A stretch of 64,000 nucleotides of DNA from contig CM062812.1 of NCBI GenBank assembly GCA_031772625.1, positions 728,040,300 to 728,104,299 on the forward strand, written 5' to 3'. The position numbers and the translations under genes are program-made. The DNA is from Pinus tabuliformis. Taxonomy: Eukaryota > Streptophyta > Pinopsida > Pinales > Pinaceae. The notes under the pieces were generated by a model. The model had not been told where the DNA came from and did not search any database. It saw only the letters and a list, made by a program, of their open reading frames with translations. This document shows, one piece after another, positions 1-12,130 of the stretch. Every line of letters starts with the position of its first letter. Positions within the stretch are counted from its first letter, which is position 1.

Positions 1-2821
1 CTTCCTATTATATGAATACATATACATGCTTTCATTGTGGAGGCTTTTATGTATATGAGTATCCATCCATATAATGCATTCATTAAGAAATATTATATAT
101 ATATATTGATATCAATCCTTAGACATCAAAATGTCAGCCATCTCATGCGATAAATCTAGTTCTTAGATCTCATAGGAATTTAAAAAAAATTATTTACCAA
201 ATTATCTATCAAATAAAGTTTTTTTTATAATAATCGTTAGAAAAGTGATTTGTTTGATAACCCATTCATATTTTACATTTAATGACACTTTCGAAAATGT
301 GATCCAAGGGGCTTTATCGAACCTATGGGAGTTATTTCCATCCTTTAGCTAGAAATATGTCATTTTTCATTTGTACTATATCACTATATTATATTTATAT
401 ATGCATGGTATTTTATAAATTAAAATTATAAAAAAAATATATTAGAGGAAAAAGAAATATATTATGAACTTAGGTCAAAAGAAAATAAAAAAAATAAAGT
501 CTACCCTATTATAATCTATAGCTTATTCATTAATCCATAATTATTTTTTCCCAAATTTTGAAATAAACTCTTTTAGAGTAGACAACCCAGTTCATATCCA
601 TATCACTAGGAAAATTCCCTAGTGAAAATGGCCATGAATATATTTTCTTCGTAATATATTTTCTTCCATCTGTTACGAGGTGATCATTTTGATAAAGATA
701 AAATGATATTACAAATCATATAAGATGAACAAATGATTTTTTCACATCGATCTGGTCATTTATTAATCTCTAATTCTCAATAAATAATGGATTTTAAGGA
801 TTTATTTTTGATAAAATACTTCTTCACGATCTTTTCACATCTATCTAGTCATTTATTAATCTCTAATTCTCAATAAATAATGGATTTTAAGGATTCATTT
901 TTGATAAAATACTTCTTCAATGTGTTATATGCAAATAATAGAAAAACTATCATTGTTGAATTAGATGCAACAATAAATTCCAAAATAAAAATATCAAAAC
1001 CTTGTAATAAGACAAATGTTCTCATTTACAAATTAGATACCCTATATCATCAATGACTACATTAATCTTAATGGAAGCCTTTTCAAATATTTTTAAATAA
1101 AAGGACCTCAAAACTTTTCCAAATAAATATTATATATTTATTGTTTAATTAGATCTAATAACTTATTTAGTATAAGTTTATGTATATTCCCCCCCATAAA
1201 ATTCTATATTAAAGTGTCCAGGCTTCTAAATTTATCATACTGAGTACACATCACTTTTTATGTAAATTAAAACTTTATACCGGTTATTATACCTCTTTTG
1301 AAGGGGGCACTGCTTTAATTGACATTCGTGTTTAAGGGGCTACTGCTCTAACAGACCTCCAGCGCATAGGCTCAGACCGGATGAGATGGCAGTTTGTTTA
1401 CCTCTATTGCTTATGTTTTTATGGTTCTGTAGATTATACATGGTAGCGCGTTTTGATAAAATTGACATCAAATTTATCAAGGATATATTAGAAGGATTGT
1501 TATTGACAGAAGAGTATTGCTTACACCGAAATAAAGATGGAGACTATTTGGAAACCTACCCTCCAAATTGCATCCAACAACCACCAGAATTTGCACCCAG
1601 CAACAACCTTTGCTAAGATCGATGTCAATTCCTACTTGTTCGTTGACAGACAAGATCACGTTATCGACTTAAACAGCCCTTTTGAACATGGTATGAACAA
1701 ATATTTAGTGACATTGTCTATATTGGGTAATATAATAACTTGTTCCCTAGGCACGTTGTTAGAGTTGGTGTTCTTGTAATCTTATATGTCCATAATCCTA
1801 CTGTGGTCCAAGAAAGTCGGTGATGTTTTCCAACAGCGTTTTTGAGATGACAGGCTAAAAAAGCCTTCAGTCTGGTTAAGTTTCGTAATCTGAAAATGCT
1901 GTATTTTAATCATAAACCCAGTGTACTTTGGCTCTCATTCGTAGATAACTGCAAGAATGGGTGGATAGTGTCTTTTACTTGGTACATAGTAGCCTTGATA
2001 TTTGTTTATAGTTAGCCTTGTAAGACATATGAGAGCGCCTCGTAAATCACGTACAGGGAATATGAAGTCTAAGCACTAGTTTAAAGTTTGCTCTTGTAGG
2101 GTAAGGTTTCTTTCCCTGGTTACACAGATATGGATCAGGCTGAGATTATGGCAATAGGAAGTCCAGTTCTAGAGATATTCTCATGCCCGCTTATGGTCCA
2201 TTTTTCACATTCGAGCAAAATGTTCACTCCGGCAGGGAATAGATTTCTTTACCTGGTTACGGAAATATAGATTCGACTACAGATTCTGATAATAATAAGT
2301 TCAAAGATTCTGAGTCGGGTTTTAAAATTCAAATCTTAGTGAGGATAACTTTGATAGAGTCCAGCGCTTTAAAAATCAAATCTATGTTAGCATTAAAGGA
2401 GCATGCTTGAATGGAAGGTTATTCAACTAACTCTAATCTCATCTAATTTTGAAATCTATCACTATTTACCACTTCACGGCGTATACTATTAGAACTATCA
2501 ATAAATATTAAAACTTTTGTCTACAAAAGAGCAGAAATACTATATAGTTTGTGTACGTCGCTTGAATCTATTTGACAAACTCTTGAATCTCTCTTGTTTT
2601 CAGAAGAGTTTATGTATGTGCGTGAAATGACTATGGTTTAGCCCATCTACAAGTGTCCGTTTATAGAAATATCTGAAAACCTAGGCAGTAAAAACAGATA
2701 TGTTCTCTAATTGCAAATATTATATCTTTAAATATATAAGAATCAGAAATATGCAACTTTAGCTTTGCCACTTTTATGTGCATATTATTCCCATCCCATC
2801 CCGAGTTTAGATTGTTATTAC
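1..2821. other. AT-rich region without a recognisable gene
   Basis: I see no convincing coding sequence here on either strand. Short open frames near 1386-1779 have no recognisable motif. Because the LBD exon at 2822-3011 is read on the minus strand and ends in a splice donor, the stretch just below it should be that gene's intron. I looked for the conserved second-exon motif of class II LBD proteins on the minus strand and did not find it. A short internal repeat (AGGGGnnACTGCT-like) lies at about 1300-1350. Confidence 0.5.
739..919. repeat. Tandem duplication of an 88-bp unit
   Basis: Two direct copies, 739-826 and 832-919, differ at only a few positions and are separated by 5 bp. They begin TTTTCACATC and end ATACTTCTTCA. 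It is a simple local duplication with no coding content. Confidence 0.85.
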
Positions 2822-3011
2822 CAGGTCTCAAATGCTCGGGGCCGTTGCATATCAGATTGATCAATCCCGTGCGCCCATAGAACTTGGCTAAGAAAGCGGT
2901 AGCATTCGCCTGAGACTCTGGGCTCCTTATCCATTGGAGGCAGGGCCTGAGAACGCAGGACTCGCTGCAGCCCTTTCGGAGGACTCGGCATCCATTGCAG
3001 CTCAACCTCAT
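2822..3011 (-). CDS. Class II LOB-domain (LBD) transcription factor, exon 1
   Basis: The frame opens with [15 protein letters not shown], the conserved start of class II LBD proteins (the LBD37 to LBD42 group), so I chose the ATG at 3011 rather than an in-frame ATG at 3149. The DNA-binding C block CX2CX6CX3C is intact (C5, C8, C15, C19). It is followed by PCLQWIKSPE-like and [11 protein letters not shown] (GAS block) segments and by GPEHLRP at residues 58-63. After 63 codons plus one base the sequence reads CCTG|GTAATA, a good donor site where this class usually has its intron. The protein would be a nuclear plant-specific DNA-binding regulator; class II members are linked to nitrogen and anthocyanin responses. 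One segment is unusual: LICNGPE where relatives usually have LINAGPE. Base composition is clearly GC-richer than the flanks. The second exon (IFRSLLYEACGR-type) is not visible below this point, so the gene either has a long intron leaving the window or is a fragment. Identity is firm; functionality is open. Confidence 0.85.
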
Positions 3012-3800
3012 GATTATAAAAGCTGTTTTGACAAAAACAAACAAACGCAGGCAACGATGGGAGAAATATAGTATTCGGTCAATCTCCGGGCTTACAACAT
3101 CGAGGGAAATCGGCCCTAAACAAAAAGAAATACCACTACAAACTTGCAAAATCTATGGGAAAAAACCACCGACATGAGTCTGTAGATCCAGTGGTTCTGT
3201 GAATGAACTGCAAACTACTCGATTTCAAGAGGAGCCGCTTTCGTTTCAAGGGGCGTAATAGACGGGTTCGCGAGGTGGGCCGCGGTACAGTCAACCGGAG
3301 GCACGCTCTGCAATTAAAAAAACAAGCATTCTTCTACGTGATTTCACGGTGCCACCTCGGCTAGATTCGGGTTCTTTCTCCAAAAACAGATTGGCAGCCG
3401 TTGGTTTTAGCCACAACTTCAGGTCACCTCACCTTTGGATTTTCTAATAATTATATCTTTGTTTAAGTGTTTTTTAATAATTTTAAATCTGTTTTTAGCG
3501 ATCGCAGTACCTATCGTGTCGCAAGTTAACACATGGAAACATTATTCCACGCTCCTGACTCCAAACTGGAGGTCGAACTCAATGAATCTCCAAAACAGTT
3601 AAACGTTTTCACGAATGTCGAAAAGGTTGGGACCGACCCTTTCTTTTCAGTGAATGAATCTCCGAAACAGTTGAGCGGTTTTCAATGAATGTCGAAGTGG
3701 TGACGAAGGTTCCGACCGAGAGTTGCCTTAATTTGCCCAAACCTTTCTTTTCAATATTCTTTTTCACCCAATTTAATACCCAAAATGTGAGGACGGTGTG
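3012..3800 (-). promoter_or_regulatory. Presumed 5' UTR and promoter region of the LBD gene
   Basis: Upstream of the LBD start codon the DNA stays GC-richer than the rest of the window for several hundred bases, especially about 3180-3420, which fits a 5' leader and proximal promoter. A TATA-like AGATATAATT on the minus strand near 3450 is a weak candidate; no start site can be fixed from sequence alone. Confidence 0.35.
3583..3753. repeat. Imperfect direct duplication upstream of the LBD exon
   Basis: A unit beginning TGAATCTCCAAAACAGTT at 3583 recurs at 3655 as TGAATCTCCGAAACAGTT. Both are followed by GAATGTCGAA, a GACCGA-type stretch and a CCTTTCTTTTCA end (copy 1 ends near 3649, copy 2 near 3753). 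Copy 2 carries about 20 extra bases before that end. It lies about 570-740 bp upstream of the LBD start. Confidence 0.7.
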
Positions 3801-5665
3801 GACGGAGCTTTAGTTTAATTGACCCAAACATTTATTTTCTTACCCACTGTCATGCCACTTTCTTTTTTTATTATTATTTCGTTTCATTGGGAAGTAGCAT
3901 CTTTAATCGATGCGATCGTGGATTATTATAATGTTATTATATTCATCTCATACATGCATGAACTTATCAGTTGGTTTGCAAATGAATGGATTAGATTAGT
4001 GTATACAACCGTGCAATCATGTGAGCTATAGGATTCATATCGTTTGCACATTTTGATGAGAATATTTTTCAACTTTGTAAGTGTAAAGTTGGCAATATAT
4101 GAGGATTGTTTACTCATTAATGCCTTTTTTGGAAAAATAAGTTATCGGATTATCATAGTGTAACTGTAATGATTTGCATTGTTATTTTACATAAAAGTTA
4201 AAAGGCTTTTTTTTTATTATGAAGTTAATAGGTGTTAATGTTTTCTATTTTATATTTTTTTTTGTGGGTTATGTGTATATGTTGATTCTTTGTTCGTCTC
4301 TTTTATTAAAATGGTTTAGAGTTTTTATTAGTGTTAAGGTTTTTTTTATTATATAATTTTATTGGGGATTTTGGGTAGGTGTTGATTGTTTTCCAATTTG
4401 ATTTATGTATTAAGGATTATGGTTTTTAAACTTTAACAATTTCAAATTCAAAATTTTTATAATTGAGAATTATGTTGAAAAAATGTGATTTTTGAAGTGT
4501 TTGGGTTGATATATGAAAGGGATCGCTTAGATTATGGAGTTATAGATATAATTTAAGAGCGAATTCAAAAAATTAAGTTTGGAGGCTTACTTAAGCCTGT
4601 TTAATTTTGTAAATAAGAAATTATAATATGAGAAGGAAAGATACTCACCATAAAACATCCTTAATCAAACTAGACAAAGGAGGTCTAAGGTCTAAGGTCT
4701 AAACATTCACTCACAATAGGAAGTCCAAGGCTTAAAAAATATTTTCTCAAAAACAAAAAACAAACTTTTACTACAATAGATTTATATGGATTTAACTCCT
4801 CTTCTTCAAGGCAAAATACTACTATATTTAGCCTTCTTACTCTAAACTTACAATACTAGAAACACACTTAGAACATTGCCACAAATAGCACATTTTTTAA
4901 GCGTTAAAATACACCATCAAGCAAATGATTTTACCATATGCCAAAAGTTTGGAAGCTTGGAGTGACTAGCTCATAAGTTCTTCCATTCCAAGATTTTCCA
5001 AGTACAATAAGGAGAGATAAATCCTTTATATCGGTCTTAGCTCAATACACCTTTACAAAAAATAGTTTATTTTTCTTATGAAAGTCTTAAGATATTTATA
5101 ATAACTACCTAGGACAGTGAAGAGTCCCATATAAAACACTTCGATACAATGTTCTAAAGGAGTATAAATCCATGTGTCACTTTCCTCCATCTTCATGTAA
5201 AAACACAATATTATTGTCATTTGTCTTTTTCACCTATAAGGGGCTCTCCCATAAATAATCTGCAACACCCTTATGTTTTTCTTCTTAAAAGATGTCTATT
5301 TTTAGACTTCTAAATTATTGTCAGATTTAATGGCTATAAAAGCAAGGATTGAAACTATTTAATAATGTAATGACGTTTTATTTATTGAATTAATAGAGCA
5401 CTTGAGTATTCAAGACTTTTAGCCAATTTATAAAAAGATGTTAGTGGTCAAGTCCACATGGTGGACCTTCCCAAAAAAGTCTCCTAAAAATCTTGGAGCA
5501 AGGTTTTAAATATGTTAACGAAATGATAGAGAAGATTATGTTAATCACTTTGTTGTAGAGAAATTCTAAGTTAGGCGAAGAAGTTAATAAAACACAGTGG
5601 GAGAGAAATGCATGCTTTAAAGAAAAAGAAAATATTTTTTCTTAAATTAAAATTAAAAAGTTTGG
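3801..5665. other. AT-rich region without genes
   Basis: No supported coding sequence. The open frames at 3819-4117 are short, overlap on both strands and have no motif. Several long T and A runs and short repeats such as GGTCTAA triplets near 4680-4700 are present. Confidence 0.5.
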
Positions 5666-5670
5666 GTAAT

Positions 5671-8169
5671 TGGTGAGCCTAGGTATTGCAGCAAGAATGC
5701 TACAACTCCCAGGGCTACCATCTTTACTTATCAACCCAGGGTTCGTAAAAAATTGGAGGTGACTATGCTATATACACAAGTAAAAGTTAAGATACTGCCT
5801 GTTGTCACTGCTCATCTGGCAAGAGACCCTAGGGGTTCCAAGCCAGACTTCTATAGGGCCAAAAGAAGCTTGACTTTGATGGGAGGAGAGAAAACCTAGT
5901 CTAGGGGAGAGCTATTCTACAGCAGAAATGAAGAAAACAACAGGCAAGCCTAACTCACACCAAACCCTAGCTATCCAATTACACAACTATGCTAAGCAAA
6001 ACTAGAAATTAACACTAACCTATTGCTGCTATCTAGGTTGCAGAAGCAAAAAGCATCAAAACTAGGCTAAGGGTTGAACAATGGAAATTAAGCTATGTCT
6101 AAGCAGAAGAACGATCAGAAATAAAAATGGTGGGAAGAGGATGTGAAGGAGAAACAATGCATGAGGACTGTTGCATCAGGCGAGTGAAAGTCAAATGAAC
6201 AAACGGGATCATATTGCATGAGGGTATGTAGGTAGATGGGTGAACATGGTCAACTAACAGACTTGACGACTAAGATTATATCGTGAAGATAATCAATAGA
6301 TGGATGATGAAGATTAGCCAAGCTAGTTGGCGATCGGGTGAAGCGACAACCATCAGATCAGAGGACAGATCGACGACAATGATGGAAGTGGGTAAAAGAA
6401 AATGTGCAAAAATGACGAGCAGGTTTGGAGGGCGGTAAGTGGGATATCACGCACCCTCAAAGTCGTAAATGGTTTTTGAGAATTTTGTGTGATTAGCCTC
6501 CCCGGCGGACACGTAGCACAAGGAAACCGCCCATATCGTGTGCCCTCAGCTTGATAATGGTCAAAAGTAAATCCACGCGATATCGTGCGAGGGCTGTCGG
6601 ATCTGACAAGGCAGATCTACTATGGAGATGTGACCGAGCAGATTGGTGAGTGGTTGTGTGACGACCATCAGATCTGACAAGGTAGATTGATGGTGGGGAT
6701 TTTAAAAGTGGAAAGTCAAACGCGGAAAGGAATTCGGGTAGTGATTGGACGATTTAGCTTGTTAAAGGCGATCGACGGTTAAAAACTGTTTGAACGTTAA
6801 TTTCCAGCTCTCGCTGATCATTTCAGGCTGAAGGAGAATAACAGTAGGAGAGACCTGGGAAAGAGGGTTGAGGTATACCTTACAGAAAGAGAGAGTGAAG
6901 GGTTGGATAATCACGAGAGGAACAGAGTGACAACACAATGAACTTAGTGACTGTGTTTAAATGACAAACCCTACGAAAACAAAAACCCTGTGTTTTTGGG
7001 TTTGTTGCAGGGTTTCTTTCTCACATCATGGTCCCAGAGGAAGGAGGTGAGGCCGAGACACTTGTGAGAATCCTTGTGGATCTTTTCTTTGCCAACCCAC
7101 TGATTAAATGAAAGCATGAATGGAACAAACTGAAACATAGCTACTCTGTTCTGTACCACTGTAACAAAACTGCAATTATTCAAACAAATGAACAGAAAAC
7201 AGGAAGCTGCTTAAGTACATGAACAAGAAAGCCATAAATTTGTGCTGAACCACTGTAATGAAAATGCATCTATTCAACCAAATGAACAATCAAACCATGC
7301 ATATGTGCTACTGCTGCAATGGAAATGAACAGCTTAAGTAAATGAATGTAAAACATGAATATATATTGTTGTTGTAATGAGAATGCATCTGATTAAGCAA
7401 ATGAATAGAAAGCATGAATCTATGCTAGAATACAATACAAGAAAGAGGAGTTTTGGATGTTAGGGTTGGGCCCTAACCCAAGAGCTTCAGCCCTCTGAGT
7501 TAACACAGTGCTGGCTCAAATCAAAACTCATCTTCATTATAAAAGAACATTGTGTTACATCAAACTGTTACAAGTCTGCACTTGGCTATTGGTGACTGAC
7601 TAGCTGACTAATGACTAGTTAACTGGCTAAAAAATGCGACATCCTAAGCCTCTCTATTTATACATCTGAAGTCTCAATGACTTCCCTCAAAATTAGGGAG
7701 GTAAAACTCCCAACTTAATGGTAACTTGTCCTTTCACTTTCACTGGCCCAGCTGCCTTCTAGTTGGGAGGTTGCTTGTACTTCTACTTGCTTGGCTATCT
7801 TTTAGTACTCTTGATTTGGCTATGTGTACTTTTAGTGGATGGAGGGATATTCGAATGGATGGGCAATAAATGAGGAGGGTTTACCTCTCCTAATTCCTCT
7901 CCCTTGTCCCATATAAGTTTTTACCAATGTCTTTTACCATAGTTCCTTGCTTTTACCTTTTATCCTTGCACTTCCTTTTCTTTTATCCTTTATTCCTGCA
8001 TTATGTGCACATTAGACAAAAAAGCAAAATATCCAACTCTAACTCATCTCATAACCAAAATATAATCAAAAGTATGCAATAAGTTGTGAGAATGGTTGGT
8101 TTGACTAAGCAAGGAGGTGAATTAAGGCCAATTAAGGCCCATATAATTACTCAATGATGAGACTCATAA
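5671..8169 (-). repeat. 3' LTR of the gag-only gypsy-like element
   Basis: Its sequence parallels 12155-14592 along the whole length, from TGAGCCTAGGTATTGCA at the left to GATGAGACTCATAA at the right. Being at the downstream end on the minus strand, it is the 3' LTR. Confidence 0.9.
7652..7662 (-). promoter_or_regulatory. TATA box in the 3' LTR
   Basis: The minus strand reads TATAAATAGAG, a canonical TATA box about 510 bp into the LTR. The matching position in the other LTR reads TATAAATAAAG. Confidence 0.6.
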
Positions 8170-8181
8170 TCACCCCCTACT
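8170..8181 (-). other. Polypurine tract
   Basis: The minus strand reads AGTAGGGGGTGA directly before the 3' LTR, the expected second-strand priming site. Confidence 0.65.
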
Positions 8182-8588
8182 AAAAGTGTTGTTCATCCTC
8201 TGAGCAGCTTAGTGGCTCTAGTAGCCTCTCTGACATCTCATGCTTCTACTGTGGTCTTTTCTTCTAGTTTATAGCAACCTGCTTTCCTTTCTGCTTTTGC
8301 CCAGTGATATTCTCTGATCTTCAAGCTACATGGCAGTGTTTTCCATCTTTTCTAGCAGGCATGTATATTATCATTCTTTAGTAGCCTAAACATATCCTCA
8401 AAATGTGAAATTTCTTTCTCTTGGGCAGCAAGATGTCTAAGTGTCAATTGAGGATTATTTGCAATTAGATTATGAGTGCTAATTAGGGCCATGTGATTTG
8501 ATTGTTCAGCTGCTTCTTTGTCCCTAAAGCCACTTAGCTCTTTTGTTTCTTGCTGCTTGTTCTTCTTTGTTTGAATGCCTTCTTCCTC

Positions 8589-8988
8589 TTATGTTTCAGC
8601 ATCATGTTCCTTTGTATTAGTGTCTTCTTTATCCATCTCATCCCCATCTAGCTCTATATCTGTTGTTTCTTGTTTTGTCTCCTCCTTACTGACAGAAGGA
8701 TTAACACCATAGATGAAGGTTTTGATGTCGTCCTTTGCTGGTAAGTCATTGAAGTCTATCCATGTTATAGGGATCTTGAGGTTTTGGCGGGCGTCCTCAA
8801 TGAGGGCTCTGACCAACCCATGGTGAATTAACTATTGGGAATTTCCTGTATTTTCTTTGCTGTTGGAGTCCATAAGAGATTGCATCAAGCATTCTAAAAT
8901 GGTAGCCATAAACAATATTGTATCTACCCTCACATGAGATATACTTGATGAGCATCTTGCTTCTGAGGCTTGAAGAGGAAATGAGCAA
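8589..8988 (-). pseudogene. Unassigned coding relic inside the gag-only element
   Basis: Two overlapping minus-strand frames, 8797-8988 and 8589-8816, read as one protein broken by a frameshift near 8800. The first part contains KYISCEGRYNIVYGYHFRML, the second ITWIDFNDLPAKDD followed by an acidic Glu/Asp/Thr-rich tail. The evenly protein-like composition and the continuation across the shift suggest that it was once translated. I do not recognise a domain. It lies downstream of gag, where pol would be in an autonomous element, but shows no protease, RT or integrase motif. It could be an accessory frame specific to this element family. Confidence 0.4.
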
Positions 8989-9164
8989 ATTCTTGAGAGA
9001 ACAGAGTTTCCTGTGTATTTAATCCACTAGCCTTTTTTTTAGAGGAAACTGGCCACCTTTTACTTTCAAACCAACTACCTCTTAACCTTTACAATCGTTT
9101 ATCAGATGATGCATACAAGTGAGTGAGTAGTATACTTATCTGTGGCCTTAATGCCACGGTGCAG

Positions 9165-9405
9165 TTGTCAAAGATCAAAGGTGCTACTGATGGTCATTCT
9201 TCTTCCTTCTCTGTTGTCTGTTGATGGTTTCTTGATTGCAGATCTGATGGTGCTACTGCTGTATGGTCATTTTTCTTCCTCTTTTGTTGTCTGCTAATGG
9301 TGTTTGTGACTGCAGATCAAATGTTGCTACAGCTGTGTAGCTCTTTCTTCCTCCTCTGTTGTCTGCTAACGATGTTTGTGACTATAGATTAGATGCTGCT
9401 AAATG
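9165..9405. repeat. Three diverged tandem copies of a ~75-80 bp unit
   Basis: The unit runs through GGTGCTACT, a TTCTTCCT(C/T) stretch, TGTTGTCTGCTAATGG and GACTGCAGATC-like segments. It recurs at about 9176, 9245 and 9320 with substitutions. It lies in the interior of the gag-only element between gag and the downstream relic. Confidence 0.65.
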
Positions 9406-10083
9406 TACAAAGAGAGCATGAGTGTGTTTGGATGCAGGGATGATGGTAATGGATGAGGTGATTCTGTGGAAAACACAATCTTCTCCTGAATTGAAGCAAT
9501 GAAGTGAAAAACAATGGAACTGATGGAGGGATGCATGGTAAGGAGTGGAGGAGATGAATATATGTGAGGCAGGGTTTCCTTTTGATCTTCTCTTTGCTCC
9601 TTGCTTGTTCTTTCTCATCCACCTACAAATAAAAATTATGTTTTTTTTTTTCTCTTTTTTTCCAACCCATTGATCACCTCATGGAGGTTTTCAATCAATG
9701 AGCCAACCTAAGGCACCTCAAAGAAGGTTTTCACCTTAGATTTTTATTACTATTTTTTTTTTTCATTTTCTTTTCTACCCTACCCTACTTGAAAAACAAC
9801 ATCACATTTAAGAATAAGAATACTTCCAATGGAGCCAAGTGCACATCAAGATGGAAGACAAGGTGATGTGGGGGCTTGAAATGTATGCTCTGCCATGTAC
9901 TTGGATTTCAGAGGCCGAATGATTTTACTTTGAAAGGGTCAAGCATATTTGAGGAAGAGAGTGATGTTCCAACTTAGTGACTGTTTGGAACCATACTTCA
10001 ATGTAGTTGTGATATCCCTACCCCACTTGCTGGTTTGGATCATATTGGATGTCTTCTTCTTTCATGACCTTCAAATATTTTTG

Positions 10084-11568
10084 CTAAGTGTTCTCTTGAA
10101 CATATGAAGCAATTGATGGTAACCATGAGGGTGCTTCCTCCATTTCTGATTTTGCTATCTGTTCTTCATCAACTGTAGCCCATGGTTCTTTGATCTTATC
10201 TTTGGAACCTTCTTCTTCTGTATGTTGTCTTTTAATGACATCAAGAGAATCTCTCTTTTGCAATTCTCTTCCTGAGCTATGGTGAAGACCATAGATCTCA
10301 AGAGGAGATGGATGGAAGTGTTGCATCTCAGCATTGTAAGTGGGCTAAGCTACTTCAATGTGTGGGTTTGGAAATGGTGGTATAGGTAGTTGAGTGAGAG
10401 CGTATAGTTGAGATGGGAGTAGATGCGGTTGTCGTTGTGGTGGAGGTGAATGGCAAGGATAGCATGGAGGTTGGTATGGAGGATATTGAGGAAATTACTG
10501 AGTATATTGAGGATATTGTTGATATTATGGATGGCTCCCATAAGTTCCTTTCCAACCTTGTTGCCAAGATTGGTTTTGGGGTTGTGATGGCCAATGATGC
10601 TAAGGAAAATGTGTGTTCCAAGTACTCGTAGGTGGATTTTCATAAGCTTGAAATTCTGAATTAGGTTATTACATTATATCATGATGAATAAGCTACCATG
10701 TTCCTCTTGGAGCTACATAACATTGTTGCATTGGCAATGGAGTTGGTCCATTGTCCTCCTTGTGAGCTTTCTTCAACCTTGATAATGATGGACAATGTCT
10801 AACATCCTGTGACTCCACAACATAAATATCAACATTTCCTTTTCCTTCATCTTGCATTTTTAACACTTCTACTTGTTTTGTTAGATTGCTAAGAATTTCT
10901 CCTTTAAAATCATCAAACAAATTTAAAAGTTTAGCTTGACTTACTGACCTTGATGTTAATTTACCTAGTCTTGCTTTTCCCATTTATATGTGTTTCCATG
11001 TTTCACAAATTTCCTCAAATGAAAATTGGTATAAATCACCTTTACTCAAGATATTAAGGATATCAATCCATTCATCCCTAATTGTTTTAAGTAAGAGGGA
11101 TTTTCGTGTTTCAGATCCTAAATGATGTAGCTTTGCCCTCTTAACATTGTACATGAACCTATCTATTAGATCCTCTAGACTCTCATCTTCTCTTTGATTC
11201 ATTCTAAAGATTTCTTCTTTAAGATAATGATCTTTATATTTGTCTAGAATTGTCTTTTGCATATCCTTCCATGATCTTATTGAATTAGCCCCTAAGCTCA
11301 TGAACCATCTAAGAGCTGTATCCATTAAATTTGTTGGAAACAATCTCAGTTTTTGAGTTTTTGATAAATAACCATATGATCTGCAAATAATTTTAAATTC
11401 AAAGAGAAAGGTTTCCAAATCCTCTGACCCTAGACCATTAGAATTTGGAATAACCGATGGAGGGATGCTCTTCATGTGAACACTACCATTAGTATCTTGA
11501 ATGGGAAATCCAAGAGGATCTTCGTCATTTTCATCATCTCTATCCATTTTTTCTACATTATTTGTCAT
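10084..11568 (-). pseudogene. Decayed gag gene of the gag-only element
   Basis: The frame starts at 11568 and holds a retrotransposon gag domain with the typical signature: DLETFLFEFKIICRSYGY, LRWFMSLG, then a KYKDHY...EIFRMNQREDESLEDLIDRF segment at residues ~110-145. It stays open for 194 codons to a TAA at 10986. After that the same frame continues for 96 codons (MGKARLGKLTS...) with HCPSLSRLKKA, the remains of a zinc-knuckle-like segment. A frameshift leads into a Pro/Gln/Tyr/Trp-rich tail (10380-10640; pieces such as QQYPQYTQ), a feature of related plant gags. The last piece, 10084-10326, ends in a charged stretch. Gag would form the cytoplasmic particle. Only a few lesions break about 490 codons, so this is the best-preserved part of the element. 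Confidence 0.82.
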
Positions 11569-11879
11569 TTTCTTCTTCTACCTGCAAGAGTGAATGGTGA
11601 TGTGGCTCTTACTACACCACATGATCAAATGGGGGGTTTGGTTGGTGTTCGAGAAAATTTTTTGTTTTCGTTTTTATGATTGAATGGAAAACTGCAATGC
11701 AATTTTCTACATCCATTTCTTCTACATTCTCTGTCATTTTCTTCTTCTACCTACAAGAGTGAATGATGATGTGGCTCTTACTGCACCACATGATCAAATG
11801 GGGGGTTGGGTTGGTGTTGGATAATTTTTTTGTTTTTGTTTTTTATGATTGAATGGAAAACTGCAATTCAATTTTCTAC
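11542..11879. repeat. 169-bp tandem duplication covering the gag start and leader
   Basis: Copy 1 (11542-11710) and copy 2 (11711-11879) both run from ATCCATTTyTTCTACATT to ATTTTCTAC with few differences. The gag start codon at 11568 lies in copy 1; copy 2 carries an equivalent start context upstream on the minus strand, so the leader holds a second copy of the gag N-terminus. Confidence 0.85.
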
Positions 11880-12130
11880 TTTTGAAATTAAATATGCCTA
11901 ATGCAACTATTTTTTGTTTCTTTTTGTTTTGTTTTGTTTTGCAGAAATGAAATTGCTAAATTGAATGAAAACCACTAACAAAAGGAAACTACTTACAAAA
12001 TGGAAAGGAAAGCACATAAATGAAAAATTGAAAGAAAGAAACTAGATTACTTTTGCAGAAATAAAGAAATGGAAGAAAGCTGGAAACTAGAAAGTATAAG
12101 AAAACAATAATTCACATCCTACTCTGACAC

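Noticed and set aside
1386-1779. Two overlapping plus-strand open frames of 76 and 80 codons
   Set aside because: Different frames, no motif, and a minus-strand frame of similar length overlaps them. Nothing supports coding.
2818-3054. A 78-codon minus-strand frame over the LBD exon
   Set aside because: It is a shadow of the LBD frame, which has the conserved cysteines and start.
9382-9622. Two overlapping minus-strand frames of about 78 codons
   Set aside because: They lie in the repeat-rich interior of the gag-only element, in different frames, with no motif.
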